A stretch of DNA of 64,000 nt from MVYY01 sp012517575 (GCA_031629035.1 JAVLUG010000007.1:124001-188000), one strand, 5' to 3'; shown: positions 34,649 to 44,676, counted from the stretch's first letter. The notes: a model not told the origin generated them from the sequence alone. Numbers and translations: made by a program.

Positions 34649-35923
34649 ATGAATAAATACATCGAACTTTTAAGAAGCAATTTTTCCAGGATTAAGAATT
34701 TTTCTTTATACTTATCAGCGGCTATTGTTTCGGGTGTTTTAAGTATATTATTCAATCCGTTCCTGGCTGCTAATCTTTCTTCGTTGGATTATTCCATTAT
34801 TGGTTATTATTCTTCTTTTGTACCACTTTTTACTCCAATATTGAATTTTTCGCTTATTTCTTTTTATGTTCGGAAATATTTTAAAATACCTGAAGAAAGA
34901 AGACAGTTAACATTGGATACCATTATTACGGCGTTGCTCGTTTGGGGTGTAGTTTCTTCTTTACTCATTTTGGCCGGGTTTTTTATTTATTGTCGACTTA
35001 ATAAGGTAGAATTGCCTTTCTTCCCCTTTGCCTTGATGAGCGTATGTCAACTTTTCTTTAATAATTTTCTACTTCTCTATCAGGTCAATTGCCGGATACG
35101 CAGCGAAGCCAAGCGTTATTTTAAAATTACCATGACTGCCTCACTGCTGGCGATATTTTTTTCCATCCTACTGGTTATCGTTTTCAAATTTGGAGCTGTC
35201 GGACGAATGACTGCCTTGCTGATTTCTTCATTTGTTGTTGGCCTTTTTAGTTTAAAAAAAACACTTTCGAAACTAAGGTGCGATTGGGGAATCCTCAAAG
35301 AGGCAGTTTCTTTTGGTTGGCCGGTTTCTACGACTTATATTATTCAATATTTTTTAGTGGGCATTGATCTTGCATTATTGGAACCGCTAAATGATATCCA
35401 TAGTATGGGATTGTATGCCATAGCCATATCTATAGCCGGTTATTTATCCTTATTTTACACCGCACTGGCTCAAACTTTTGAACCGGATACTTATAAGGCT
35501 GTGGCACAGTATGATTACAGAAAAATTGGTAAAATCGTGATGCTTATTGTTTCTATTCTCACTGCTGTTGTCCTGGTATTTGTAGTATTGGCTAAACCCG
35601 TTATTGCTATTCTTACAGCAAACCGATATACCGATGCATACCATTTTGCCAGAATATTATCCATCGGGGTTGTTTCTTCTTATTTAATGGTTGCCATTGA
35701 AGGAATAATCAATGCATTTGGATTTACAAAAATTTGTTTGACAAATAAAATCATCAGTTCTGTAATAGCTGTTTTTCTTTATATTTATTTGATAAATTTG
35801 TACGGCTTTTATGGAGCTGCCTGGGGACGGGTTATTGCCCCATTAATGGTTTTTATTGCAGGTTGTGTTTCATTGATATTGCTAAAAAATAGAATCAAAA
35901 CTATGCGTTATGCCGAAAAATAA
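34649..35923 (+). CDS. wzx: Polysaccharide flippase (Wzx-like)
   Basis: A 424-residue membrane protein with about 12 hydrophobic segments, basic loops and no soluble domain, of the MOP/polysaccharide-transporter type. The N-terminus (RIKNFSLYLSAAIVSGVLSIL) and the helix VSFGWPVSTTYIIQYFLVGID fit Wzx. It would move the lipid-linked repeat unit across the inner membrane. It overlaps the following glycosyltransferase by 14 bases if that gene starts at 35910. Confidence 0.85.
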   Translation: MNKYIELLRSNFSRIKNFSLYLSAAIVSGVLSILFNPFLAANLSSLDYSIIGYYSSFVPLFTPILNFSLISFYVRKYFKIPEERRQLTLDTIITALLVWGVVSSLLILAGFFIYCRLNKVELPFFPFALMSVCQLFFNNFLLLYQVNCRIRSEAKRYFKITMTASLLAIFFSILLVIVFKFGAVGRMTALLISSFVVGLFSLKKTLSKLRCDWGILKEAVSFGWPVSTTYIIQYFLVGIDLALLEPLNDIHSMGLYAIAISIAGYLSLFYTALAQTFEPDTYKAVAQYDYRKIGKIVMLIVSILTAVVLVFVVLAKPVIAILTANRYTDAYHFARILSIGVVSSYLMVAIEGIINAFGFTKICLTNKIISSVIAVFLYIYLINLYGFYGAAWGRVIAPLMVFIAGCVSLILLKNRIKTMRYAEK

Positions 35924-37232
35924 AAAGATGAAAGTCGCTTGGATTTGCCATTTCTCGAATGAAAAAGTCAGAGAAAAATTACCCCTTTCCAAAAGAAGTT
36001 TTTTGAATAGATTAAAAAAGTTACTTGGAATGCAACCTTATGTGTATTCCGATTTTGCTCCTTGGGTTAATAATCTCATTACTGAATTTGAAAAATTTGA
36101 AGATGTGGAATTGCATATTATTGCTCCTCATGCAGGTTTATCACCATTCAAATACAGCTTTGAAATGAATGGCATTTATTATCATTTCTTTCGGCCCGAG
36201 TTGCCATTACGTTTGGATATACTTGTAAGCAGACTACCTCATCAAGAGAAAAGACGATTTTTACTGAATAGGTTGTGGGTCAGACAATTTATTAAGGAAA
36301 TTCAGCCTGATGTGGTCAATTTGATTGGTACAGAAAATCCGTACTATTCCATAACGGTATTGGATATTAAAGACATACCCGTTTATGTTTCGGCTCAAAC
36401 CGTTTATACAAATCCTGATAGAAAAAAACTTAGCGGTGTTTGTGATCGACTTCATTGGAATACAGAGTTGAAAATTCATCACAAGGAAAAATATTACGGT
36501 TGTTCAGGTAGAATGCATCGCGATTTAATATTACGTAACAACCCTGATGCAATGATATTCAAAAATTTCTTTCCAATTCAGCACCCTCGCAATATAAAGG
36601 AAGTAGAAAAAGAATTCGATTTTGTATATTATGCGCAGCATGTTTCTGCTAAAAAAGGAATTGAAGATGCCATTGACGCTTTATCTATAGTAAAAAAAGA
36701 AAAACCGGACGTTACATTCAAAGTAGTGGGTAATTGTCCTCCGAATTATCGTGATTTCTTAAATGAAAAAATCAGTAGTTTAGGATTAACCGAAAATATT
36801 TCTTTTCATGATTATTTTCCTGTACATTCCGAAATGCATCAATACATAAAAAAATCAAGATTTGCTCTATTGCCCATTAAGCTTGATGTTATCTCCAGCA
36901 GCGTACTTGAAGCCATGTTGTTGGAATTACCTCTGGTTACCTATAAAACTACCGGTACACCTTATTTGAATAAAGATGGAGAAACCGTGTTGATATCTGA
37001 AATTGGAGATATTGAACACTTGGCTGCAAATATGCTAAAACTGCTAAATTCTCCGGAGTTGGCCGAACGATTAAAAAAGAAAGCAAAAGCTTTTGTTGAA
37101 AAGGAATTTGACAATACCGCGTCTGCAAAAAGACTCGTGGAAGATTACAAGGCAGTGATAGCACATTATCACAATGGGACACCGATTCTAAAGGAACTGC
37201 TTTTCGATTTAAATGAATTCCCAATCTATTAA
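35910..37232 (+). CDS. Glycosyltransferase, GT4 type
   Basis: A 440-residue GT-B-fold protein. After an unusual N-terminal segment (residues 1-100), the C-terminal half carries YYAQHVSAKKGIEDAIDAL, TFKVVGNCPP and SSSVLEAMLLELPLVTYKTTGTP, the donor-binding E-x7-E region of family 4. A start at ATG 35928 (MKVAWICHF) is equally likely and would avoid the overlap with wzx. The sugar transferred is unknown. Confidence 0.82.
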   Translation: MPKNKKMKVAWICHFSNEKVREKLPLSKRSFLNRLKKLLGMQPYVYSDFAPWVNNLITEFEKFEDVELHIIAPHAGLSPFKYSFEMNGIYYHFFRPELPLRLDILVSRLPHQEKRRFLLNRLWVRQFIKEIQPDVVNLIGTENPYYSITVLDIKDIPVYVSAQTVYTNPDRKKLSGVCDRLHWNTELKIHHKEKYYGCSGRMHRDLILRNNPDAMIFKNFFPIQHPRNIKEVEKEFDFVYYAQHVSAKKGIEDAIDALSIVKKEKPDVTFKVVGNCPPNYRDFLNEKISSLGLTENISFHDYFPVHSEMHQYIKKSRFALLPIKLDVISSSVLEAMLLELPLVTYKTTGTPYLNKDGETVLISEIGDIEHLAANMLKLLNSPELAERLKKKAKAFVEKEFDNTASAKRLVEDYKAVIAHYHNGTPILKELLFDLNEFPIY

Positions 37233-38160
37233 AAGATTTATGACCGTGGAGAAAAATGTTGATTTAAAAGATATTATAAAGTTTCTGGATAACAGCCTGA
37301 TAACTATTTACGGAAAACCCGACTCTGTTGTCGTAAGGCATCTGAGAGATCCGGAACATGTCGATGAATTTACATTGGATTGGATCAATCCGGCCAAACA
37401 GGAAAAACAAAAAGTAGCAGAAGCATCAAAAGCAAAAGTGATCATTGCCGATAAAGAAGTAGTATTCTCCGAAACCTTGAAAAATCAAGGAAAAGTTTTA
37501 TTGGTGGTAGACAATCCTAAATTAGCTATTGCAATAGTAGGAAATGAATTTTTTGTGGAAAAACCATCTCCCGGCATACATCCTTCCGCCATTATTCATC
37601 CCGATGCCAAAATTGGAGAAAATGTTTTTATAGGGGCAAACACAACAATCGGAGAGTGTATTATAGGAAACAATGTTAACATACATTCAAATGTTACACT
37701 TTATGACAAGGTTACTGTTGAGAACAACGCAATAATTAATGCAGGTTCTGTTATTGGAGTTGATGGTTTGGGATGCGAGCGAGATAAAGATGGGAAACTG
37801 TACAAATTTCCTCATCTGGGTGGTGTTATAATTTATGAAAATGTGGAAATTGGAGCAAATTGTCAAATAGCTAAAGGTGCTCTTTCCAACACAATCATTG
37901 GAAAAGGAACGAAAATAAATGCAGGCTGTTATATTGCACACAATGTTGTAATTGGAGAAAATGTTTGGATTTCACCCCATGTGAAAATTACCGGTTCTGT
38001 AAAAATTAAAGATAATGCTACTATTTTTACCGGCTGTGTAATAAGGGAACAAAAAATCATTGGGAAAGGCGCAACTATCGGTATGGGGTCCGTTGTTACC
38101 AAAGATGTTCCTGCCGGCGAAACATGGGTTGGCAATCCGGCTCGGAAATTAGAAAAATAA
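37213..38160 (+). CDS. LpxD-like hexapeptide acyltransferase
   Basis: A 315-residue protein. An N-terminal ~110-residue domain is followed by a long left-handed beta-helix of hexapeptides (IHPSAIIHPDAKIGENVFIG, then IGNNVNIHSN and so on) closing with GMGSVVTKDVPAGETWVGNPA. The layout resembles LpxD, the lipid A N-acyltransferase. Copies inside polysaccharide loci probably acylate a sugar nucleotide instead. The start at 37213 overlaps the previous gene by 20 bases; ATG 37240 is an alternative without overlap. Confidence 0.8.
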   Translation: MNSQSIKRFMTVEKNVDLKDIIKFLDNSLITIYGKPDSVVVRHLRDPEHVDEFTLDWINPAKQEKQKVAEASKAKVIIADKEVVFSETLKNQGKVLLVVDNPKLAIAIVGNEFFVEKPSPGIHPSAIIHPDAKIGENVFIGANTTIGECIIGNNVNIHSNVTLYDKVTVENNAIINAGSVIGVDGLGCERDKDGKLYKFPHLGGVIIYENVEIGANCQIAKGALSNTIIGKGTKINAGCYIAHNVVIGENVWISPHVKITGSVKIKDNATIFTGCVIREQKIIGKGATIGMGSVVTKDVPAGETWVGNPARKLEK

Positions 38161-38164
38161 CGCT

Positions 38165-39232
38165 ATGAAGACAACTATCGAGCAAATTTGTATACAAAAA
38201 AGTAGTTCCATCCGTCATGCTTTGAAGCAAATGGACGAGATAAACCGAAAATTGCTCATTGTTTTAAAAGAGGAAGGCAGTTTTTTCAGTTTGCTGAGTA
38301 TTGGGGACATTCAACGGGCAATTATCAGAAATTTTCCTTTAAATACCCATGTGTCGGAGATTGTCAGACAGGATATCACGGTTGCCCACCCGGAGGATAA
38401 CCTTGAAAAGATAAAAGAACGCATGAAAATACGCAGGAATGAATTTATGCCTGTCATCGATAGTAAAAATCAGGTTATCGAGGTCATATTTTGGGAAGAT
38501 CTTTTTGAAGAAAAGCGCTCGGCTTTACCCGAAGATAAAAAATTAAACCTCCCTGTGGTGATCATGGCCGGTGGACGAGGAACACGGTTGGCGCCATTAA
38601 CCAATGTGTGGCCGAAACCGCTTATCCCTATCAACAAAAAAACCATTATCGAAGACATCATGGATCAGTTTGTGGGAGTGGGTTGCAATGAGTTCTACCT
38701 TTCGGTGAATTACAAAGCGGAAGTCATTCAACAATACTTTGACAATCTCAACAATCCATTCTATACAATCACTTACATTCGTGAAGAAAAACCATTGGGA
38801 ACTGCCGGAAGTTTATATCTCTTGAAAGATAAAATTCATTCTACATTTTTTGTTTCGAACTGCGATATCCTGATAGAAGAAGACCTTACTTCCATATATG
38901 AATATCACAAAACGAATCAAAACGAAATTACCATTGTGGCTGCCATAAAGAGTTTTCTCATTCCTTATGGAGCAATAGAAACCGGCGAAAGAGGACAACT
39001 GAAATCCATACAGGAAAAGCCGGAACTTTCTTTTAAAATCAACACAGGGATGTATATTTTAGAACCGGATTTGATACAGGAAATACCGGAAAACGAATTT
39101 TTTCATATTACAACGCTTATCGAAAAGTTGCATCAAGAGAATCGTAAAATAGGAGTTTTCCCAGTGAGTGAAGGTTCGTGGAAAGATATAGGAAATTGGG
39201 AGGAATACATTAAAAAGTTTGTAAAAGGTTAG
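38165..39232 (+). CDS. CBS-domain sugar-1-phosphate nucleotidyltransferase (PtmE-like)
   Basis: A 355-residue fusion. Two CBS motifs (residues ~1-115) precede a nucleotidyltransferase domain beginning VVIMAGGRGTRLAPLTNVWPKP. The metal site is in FVSNCDILIEED, and GSWKDIGNWEEY closes the domain. This layout is that of PtmE, which makes GDP-glucosamine for legionaminic acid in Campylobacter. Together with legB, the legC remnant and PIG-L pieces, it suggests an ancestral nonulosonate pathway at this locus. Other sugar-1-phosphates remain possible. Confidence 0.8.
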   Translation: MKTTIEQICIQKSSSIRHALKQMDEINRKLLIVLKEEGSFFSLLSIGDIQRAIIRNFPLNTHVSEIVRQDITVAHPEDNLEKIKERMKIRRNEFMPVIDSKNQVIEVIFWEDLFEEKRSALPEDKKLNLPVVIMAGGRGTRLAPLTNVWPKPLIPINKKTIIEDIMDQFVGVGCNEFYLSVNYKAEVIQQYFDNLNNPFYTITYIREEKPLGTAGSLYLLKDKIHSTFFVSNCDILIEEDLTSIYEYHKTNQNEITIVAAIKSFLIPYGAIETGERGQLKSIQEKPELSFKINTGMYILEPDLIQEIPENEFFHITTLIEKLHQENRKIGVFPVSEGSWKDIGNWEEYIKKFVKG

Positions 39233-39233
39233 A

Positions 39234-40460
39234 ATGAGAAAAAACAAGATATTAACATACGCTGCAGCATTCGTAGTTACAGTTTCAACTTTTACTTTGA
39301 TACAGGGTTATTTCCCATTTTTCATGAAAAGTTGGATTTTTCTGGGCATTTTGGCTGTTTTGATTTCGTTATTATATCCAAAGATTTATTTGGAAAAAAG
39401 TATCATTTGGCTGATGATTTATTCGTTGGTACTGATATTTAATTTTTTAAGTGGGGATGAAGTGTATGTTTTGGGTTTCTCATTAACCGAAATTACTTTT
39501 TATTTTATTCCGGCTTCACTCTTTTTGATCTATATGAGAAATAATGATCTAAATAATGTAAGAACAATTGCTATTGTCAGCATCTTGATTATTATCATAA
39601 CTTCCATTTTTACTTTTAAAAATGCGATCGATAATCCCGGGATTGTAAGGAGTATTGTTCGTGCTCAAACTTCGGAAGACTACACCTATATAATAGAACA
39701 GTACCGCAAAGGTATTGCTTCTTATGGCATGCCACATGCTTTCCCTTTTATTGTTCCACCTTTCATTTATGTATTAAAAAATAAAAATTTCTCATTCAAA
39801 CTTCGTATATTTGCTTTACTGATGGTAATGATAGGCGGCCTTATGGTGTTTTATACCGAATCGACAGGTGCATTGGTGGTTTTATTGTTTTCTATCATCA
39901 TGTCTTTAATCATTATAGAAAGTTCGTTGAAAAAAAACATTATGCGTTTAGTTTCTTTGGGGGTAATTGCTTTACTGTTTTTAAATACTCAAACATTAAT
40001 ATCGGTTTTAGATTTTTTTGGTGCTGAAACTGAAACAATGACCTATTATGGTAAAATTGAAGACACTATGACTATGTTGGAAACCGGAAAGACGGTAGGG
40101 CAAATTGCTAACCGACAAGAATTACACAATATGTCTCTTACTGCATTTTTAAATCATCCGTTATTAGGCACCAATAAAGGTTCAAACATAGGTGGACACG
40201 CCTATTTTATGGATCGAGCTGGACTGTTGGGCTTGGTGGGTTTTATTCCATTATTTTTATTTTTCTATTATCAAATAAAAACCACTTACAAAAACCTGTC
40301 GGATTCTATCCGTATGTATTATTTAATTGGAGTAGTTGCCTGCATTATCCTGGGGTTTCAAAAAAACATGGCAGGTTTTGAATATTGGTTGTATCTGTTT
40401 TTCTTATTACCGGGGTTGTGTATGCTTGTTGATAAGGAATATAGTTATAAATATAAATAA
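39234..40460 (+). CDS. wzy: O-antigen/capsule polymerase (Wzy-like)
   Basis: A 408-residue protein with ~11 hydrophobic segments and a large periplasmic loop. The loop contains ANRQELHNMSLTAFLNHPLLG and GGHAYFMDRAGLLGL, matching the Wzy_C pattern (R-x-x-x-W/H, HP-x-G, H-x-x-x-D, GLLGL). Wzy joins repeat units in the periplasm. It starts one base after the ptmE-like gene. It is the only Wzy candidate in the locus. Confidence 0.78.
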   Translation: MRKNKILTYAAAFVVTVSTFTLIQGYFPFFMKSWIFLGILAVLISLLYPKIYLEKSIIWLMIYSLVLIFNFLSGDEVYVLGFSLTEITFYFIPASLFLIYMRNNDLNNVRTIAIVSILIIIITSIFTFKNAIDNPGIVRSIVRAQTSEDYTYIIEQYRKGIASYGMPHAFPFIVPPFIYVLKNKNFSFKLRIFALLMVMIGGLMVFYTESTGALVVLLFSIIMSLIIIESSLKKNIMRLVSLGVIALLFLNTQTLISVLDFFGAETETMTYYGKIEDTMTMLETGKTVGQIANRQELHNMSLTAFLNHPLLGTNKGSNIGGHAYFMDRAGLLGLVGFIPLFLFFYYQIKTTYKNLSDSIRMYYLIGVVACIILGFQKNMAGFEYWLYLFFLLPGLCMLVDKEYSYKYK

Positions 40461-40505
40461 TTTTCTACATAAATATTATAAGCAAATTTTTGTAAAAAAA
40501 TCATT

Positions 40506-41822
40506 ATGGGTAAAAAAATTCTTGTAATAAGTAATAACGTCTTCTCTAAAATTTTTAATAACGGTAAAACACTGGAGTCTTTTTTTAATGGGTGGGAGAA
40601 ACAAGAAATTGCACAACTATTTTTTTCAACTAATGAATTCCCAGATTTTGACTTTTGTGATAATTATTTTAAGATGACAGAAATCGATATTCTAAAATCG
40701 TTATTGTCATTTAATATAAAAAAACCTGGACATGTTGTTATACCTCAAACGATAGAACCCTTATCTTTTATTAAGAAAGAATGTAAACTGTTAAGATGGA
40801 TAAAAAAGAATGCAAAAACTTTTGCTATATTTCGTGAATTTTTATGGTCATTTAAAACTTGGAAAAATAAGAAAATTATACAATGGTTGAATGATTTTAA
40901 TCCAGACTTAATTTTTTTTGTAGGGGGAAATGTTAGTTTTCTACATGATATGACACAATGGATTCATAATTACCTTAAAATTCCATATGCAGTATATTTT
41001 ACTGATGACTATGTTATTAACCAAACAAATGAAAATTTATTACAATTGATATATCAAAAGAGACTACATAAAAAATATTTATTTACTATAAAAAATTCTT
41101 CTAAGTGCTACGTAGTTAGCGATTTAATGGCTAAAGATTATTCTTTAAAATATAAAAAAAAGTTTTCTGTTCTCGTAAATAGCATTGATTTTAATAATTT
41201 CATCATCCCTCAAAAAAAAATAAATGAAAAAAATAAAAATCTTATATTCTCCTATATAGGAGGATTACATTTAAATAGATGGAAATCATTAATTGAATTA
41301 GGTAAACTTATAAGAGAAATAAACTCAGAATTATCTTTAGAATGCGTGATTAATATTTATACGGTAACAGATATAGACAAAAAAACTTTGGAGAAACTGA
41401 ATAATTTTCCTCTCCAATTTAAAGGACCTTTGGATGAAAATGGTGTAAAAAAGGAAATTGAAAATTCGGATTTATTAATTCATGTTGAAAGCTTTGATAA
41501 AATTAACCGTTCATATACTAAATATTCGATTTCAACCAAAATACCGGAGTATATGGCAAGTCATAGATGTATTTTAGCATACGGACCTGCTGAAGTTGCT
41601 TCTATAAAAATTTTAAATGAGAATCAAATAGGAATGGTATTAACTGATAATGACTCAAATGAAGAAAAAAAGGCAAAGATCATTAAACTTATTTCTGACG
41701 TAAACCTTAGAGAACATTTAACAAGTAATGCTTATGATTTTGTTCTTGAACATTTTAATGCTACAAAAGTTAGGGAAAAATTAAAAAATGAATTATATTT
41801 AATGAAATATGAATATAAATAA
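40506..41822 (+). CDS. Putative glycosyltransferase (GT-B fold)
   Basis: A 438-residue protein with weak but consistent GT4-like text: FNPDLIFFVGGN, KIPYAVYFTDDY, KCYVVSDLMAKDYS, LIFSYIGGLHLNRWKSL, FKGPLDENGVKKEIENSDLLIHVE, and STKIPEYMASHRCILAYGP near the donor site. Base composition is much more AT-rich than the wzy gene before and fnlA after it, which suggests separate acquisition. Acceptor and donor are unknown. Confidence 0.7.
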   Translation: MGKKILVISNNVFSKIFNNGKTLESFFNGWEKQEIAQLFFSTNEFPDFDFCDNYFKMTEIDILKSLLSFNIKKPGHVVIPQTIEPLSFIKKECKLLRWIKKNAKTFAIFREFLWSFKTWKNKKIIQWLNDFNPDLIFFVGGNVSFLHDMTQWIHNYLKIPYAVYFTDDYVINQTNENLLQLIYQKRLHKKYLFTIKNSSKCYVVSDLMAKDYSLKYKKKFSVLVNSIDFNNFIIPQKKINEKNKNLIFSYIGGLHLNRWKSLIELGKLIREINSELSLECVINIYTVTDIDKKTLEKLNNFPLQFKGPLDENGVKKEIENSDLLIHVESFDKINRSYTKYSISTKIPEYMASHRCILAYGPAEVASIKILNENQIGMVLTDNDSNEEKKAKIIKLISDVNLREHLTSNAYDFVLEHFNATKVREKLKNELYLMKYEYK

Positions 41823-41829
41823 AAATAAA

Positions 41830-42843
41830 ATGGATGGAATTTTATTGATTACCGGCGGCACAGGGTCGTTCGGCAATGCCGTGTTGCGGCGGTTTCTCGA
41901 TACAGATATCAAGGAAATTCGTATTTTCAGCCGCGACGAAAAAAAGCAGGACGATATGCGGCATCAATACCAGAATCCGAAAATCAAATTCTATATCGGC
42001 GATGTGCGCGACAAACGTTCGGTGGACGATGTGATGATCGGGGTGGATTATATCTTTCATGCCGCAGCACTGAAGCAGGTGCCTTCGTGCGAATTTTTTC
42101 CCATTCAGGCGGTGAGAACCAACATCATGGGTACGCAAAATGTGCTGGATTCAGCAGCGGAACACGGAGTTAAACGGGTGGTGGTACTGAGTACCGACAA
42201 AGCGGCGTATCCGATTAATGCAATGGGTATGAGCAAAGCACTGATGGAAAAAACGGCGGTAGCCAAAGCACGCGCCTTGGGCGACAAGGAACCGGTAATC
42301 TGCTGTACGCGCTACGGTAACGTCATGGCAAGTCGCGGATCTGTGATACCGCTGTGGATAGACCAAATCAAAAACGGAAGACCGATCACCATCACCGATC
42401 CCAACATGACACGATTTATGATGACGCTCGACGATGCGGTGGATTTGGTATTATATGCTTTCGAAAACGGGGTGAACGGCGATTTGTTCGTACAAAAAGC
42501 ACCGGCAGCCACGCTGATGGTACTGGCTAAGGCATTGAAAGAGCTTTATCATTCCGATAACGAAATTAAAATTATCGGCACGCGACATGGCGAAAAGCTG
42601 TACGAAACGCTGGTAACCCGCGAAGAAATGTTTCGTGCACAAGACAGGGGTAACTATTACCGTATCCCCATAGATGACCGAGATTTGAATTATGACAAAT
42701 ATTTTGTGGAAGGTGTGGAGGATATGACGAAAGTGGAAGAATATCATTCGCACAATACCCATCGACTAAATGTGGAGGAGATGAAGCAACTGCTGCTGAA
42801 ATTGGAGGAAGTGAAGAACGATGTTGATTTGTTGATGCGTTGA
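41830..42843 (+). CDS. fnlA: UDP-GlcNAc 4,6-dehydratase/5-epimerase (FnlA/CapE/WbjB)
   Basis: A 337-residue SDR that begins UDP-L-FucNAc synthesis by converting UDP-GlcNAc to a 4-keto-6-deoxy epimer. The NAD motif is TGGTGSFGNAVL. FHAAALKQVPSCEFFP and VVLSTDKAAYPINAMGMSK carry the active site, in which Lys replaces the usual Tyr region as in CapE. ATG 41830 leaves a 7-base gap after the previous gene, whereas an in-frame ATG at 41809 overlaps it. The last codons (VDLLMR) are made of the 8-nt repeat that follows. It is G+C-richer than its surroundings (33 of 60 in 42301-42360). Confidence 0.9.
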   Translation: MDGILLITGGTGSFGNAVLRRFLDTDIKEIRIFSRDEKKQDDMRHQYQNPKIKFYIGDVRDKRSVDDVMIGVDYIFHAAALKQVPSCEFFPIQAVRTNIMGTQNVLDSAAEHGVKRVVVLSTDKAAYPINAMGMSKALMEKTAVAKARALGDKEPVICCTRYGNVMASRGSVIPLWIDQIKNGRPITITDPNMTRFMMTLDDAVDLVLYAFENGVNGDLFVQKAPAATLMVLAKALKELYHSDNEIKIIGTRHGEKLYETLVTREEMFRAQDRGNYYRIPIDDRDLNYDKYFVEGVEDMTKVEEYHSHNTHRLNVEEMKQLLLKLEEVKNDVDLLMR

Positions 42844-43015
42844 TGCGAAAGAAAATGTTGATGCGTTGATGAGAAAAAAATGTTGATTCGTTGATTCGTT
42901 TATGCGTTGATACGAAACAAATCAACAATACAGTTAATGGAAAACAAGTCGATAATTGATAAATCTTTCTTCGTCAAATCAACAAATCAACAAATCAACG
43001 AATAAACAATAAAAA
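42826..43015 (+). repeat. 8-nt degenerate repeat array, inverted orientation pair
   Basis: From the end of fnlA, units of the type TTGATGCG / TTGATTCG run to about 42912. About 45 bases later the complementary units CAAATCAA / CAACGAAT run from 42974. The two arms can fold on each other. No gene is encoded apart from the last fnlA codons. The following small gene starts at 43026. Confidence 0.75.
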
Positions 43016-43025
43016 TATTAAAAAT

Positions 43026-43400
43026 ATGGATTTCGTCTATTCTTTTGAAAAGCTGGATGTATGGCAAGAAGCACGTACGTTAGTAAAAGAAATTTATATA
43101 TTAACAGAATTGTTTCCTGTTTCAGAAAAATATGGATTAACCAATCAAATACAAAGAGCTTCAGTATCTGTAGTTTCAAACATTGCGGAAGGAGTTAGCC
43201 GATTTTCGTCAAAAGAACAAATCCGCTTTATCGAAGTTGCTTATGGCTCATTGACCGAAGTCTATTGTCAATTAATTATAGCAATGGATTTAAAGTATAT
43301 CGACGAGGCAAAATTAGAATCGCTGAAACCTGCTATCTTAAAAATTTCCAATCAATTGAATGCATTGAAAAAGAGCATTTTAAAACGAAATAATTGTTGA
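43026..43400 (+). CDS. Four helix bundle protein (S23 / 23S rRNA intervening-sequence protein family)
   Basis: A 124-residue helical protein with the family pattern FEKLDVWQEARTLVKEIY, LTNQIQRASVSVVSNIAEG and FIEVAYGSLTEVYCQL. The family was first described from intervening sequences in 23S rRNA genes. Many Bacteroidetes members instead lie as single genes among unrelated operons, with unknown role. Here it separates fnlA from fnlB and is flanked on both sides by the 8-nt repeat arrays. Confidence 0.9.
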   Translation: MDFVYSFEKLDVWQEARTLVKEIYILTELFPVSEKYGLTNQIQRASVSVVSNIAEGVSRFSSKEQIRFIEVAYGSLTEVYCQLIIAMDLKYIDEAKLESLKPAILKISNQLNALKKSILKRNNC

Positions 43401-43508
43401 TACGAAAACAAATTGTTTATGCGTTTATGCGTTGATTTGTTTATTCGTATCAAAACCTCAAATCAACAAATCAACGAATCATCAAATCAACAACAAATGG
43501 AATCAACA
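43397..43508 (+). repeat. 8-nt degenerate repeat array ahead of fnlB
   Basis: TTGATACG, TTTATGCG, TTGATTTG and TTTATTCG units (43397-43448) are followed by CAAATCAACAAATCAACGAATC and further units to 43508. This repeats the inverted arrangement of 42826-43015. The second arm runs up to the fnlB start codon. Confidence 0.75.
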
Positions 43509-43511
43509 AAC

Positions 43512-44654
43512 ATGAACATCTTCATCACCGGTGCAAAGGGATTTATCGGCAAAAACCTGATCGCACAGCTCAACAATATCAAAGAAGGGAAAGCCAAAGA
43601 GGAGCGAATACCTTCCGACTTGACCGTTTTTGCATACGATATCGATACCGATCCCGGTTTATTGGATGAATATTGTCGGGAAGCCGATTTCGTTTTTCAC
43701 TTAGCGGGAGTGAATCGTCCGAAAGAGCAGTCGGAATTCATGGAAGGGAACTTCGGATTCACTTCGGTTCTGCTGGATACCTTACAAAAATACGGCAATA
43801 CATGCCCCGTCATGCTTGCATCGTCCATTCAAGCTGAGCTGGATAATCCTTACGGCGTTTCAAAAAAGGCGGGCGAAGAGTTGCTGTTCCACTATGCTGA
43901 AGAAACCGGCGCGAAGGTGTATGTGTACCGCTTCCCGAACGTTTTCGGCAAATGGTGCCGACCGAATTACAACAGTGCGGTTGCTACTTTTTGCTACAAC
44001 ATTGCCCACGACTTGCCGATACAGGTTAATGATCCCAACGTGATGATGACACTGGTTTATATTGATGATTTGGTGGATGAGCTGATTTCGGCATTGGCAG
44101 GCAATCCCACGAGAGAAGGGAAGTATTGTAAAGTACCAATAGAATATAAGATTACGCTGGGCGAGATAGTAGAATTGATTTATTCGTTTCGTGAAAGTCG
44201 CCGAAATTTGCAGGTGCCCGACATGGGCGATGCTTTTACCAAAAAATTGTATGCTACTTATTTGAGTTATCTGCCTGAAAACGATTTTTCTTATCCGCTA
44301 AAAATGAATGCCGATCAACGGGGTTCGTTTACGGAATTTCTAAAATCGCCCGATCGAGGACAAGTGTCGGTGAATATTTCCAAACCGGGTATTACCAAAG
44401 GAAACCATTGGCATCATACCAAGAACGAAAAATTTCTGGTGGTTTACGGCAAAGGTGTGATCCGTTTTCGGAAAATAGATGAAGAAAAGGTCTATGAATA
44501 TTACGTGTCGGGCGATAAATTGGAGGTGGTGGATATCCCGGTGGGTTATACGCATAATATTGAAAACCTGGGCGATACCGACATGGTGACTATCATGTGG
44601 GCAAACGAGGCGTTTGATCCGGAGAAGCCGGATACGTTCTTTTTGAACGTGTAA
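43512..44654 (+). CDS. fnlB: Bifunctional UDP-sugar epimerase/reductase (FnlB/CapF/WbjC)
   Basis: A 380-residue protein starting MNIFITGAKGFIGKN. An N-terminal SDR domain (residues 1-~245, with the YGVSKKAGEE catalytic stretch) is followed by a C-terminal cupin (about 255-380) with GNHWHHTKNEKF metal-ligand histidines. This domain pair is diagnostic for CapF, the second enzyme of UDP-L-FucNAc synthesis. Upstream in-frame Met codons at 43413 and 43497 lie within the repeat array, and their codons (TSNQQINESSNQQQ) are repeat-derived, so 43512 is the preferred start. Confidence 0.9.
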   Translation: MNIFITGAKGFIGKNLIAQLNNIKEGKAKEERIPSDLTVFAYDIDTDPGLLDEYCREADFVFHLAGVNRPKEQSEFMEGNFGFTSVLLDTLQKYGNTCPVMLASSIQAELDNPYGVSKKAGEELLFHYAEETGAKVYVYRFPNVFGKWCRPNYNSAVATFCYNIAHDLPIQVNDPNVMMTLVYIDDLVDELISALAGNPTREGKYCKVPIEYKITLGEIVELIYSFRESRRNLQVPDMGDAFTKKLYATYLSYLPENDFSYPLKMNADQRGSFTEFLKSPDRGQVSVNISKPGITKGNHWHHTKNEKFLVVYGKGVIRFRKIDEEKVYEYYVSGDKLEVVDIPVGYTHNIENLGDTDMVTIMWANEAFDPEKPDTFFLNV

Positions 44655-44676
44655 CGCGTAACGAGTGACGCGTTAC
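44651..44676 (+). repeat. Inverted repeat at end of fnlB
   Basis: GTAACGCG (44651-44658) and CGCGTTAC (44669-44676) form a perfect 8-bp stem around a 10-base loop. The left arm includes the fnlB stop. There is no T-run, so a terminator function is doubtful. Confidence 0.5.

Noticed and set aside
43413..43511. Longer N-terminus of FnlB
   Set aside because: The extra codons are repeat-derived, and the Rossmann motif starts directly after ATG 43512.
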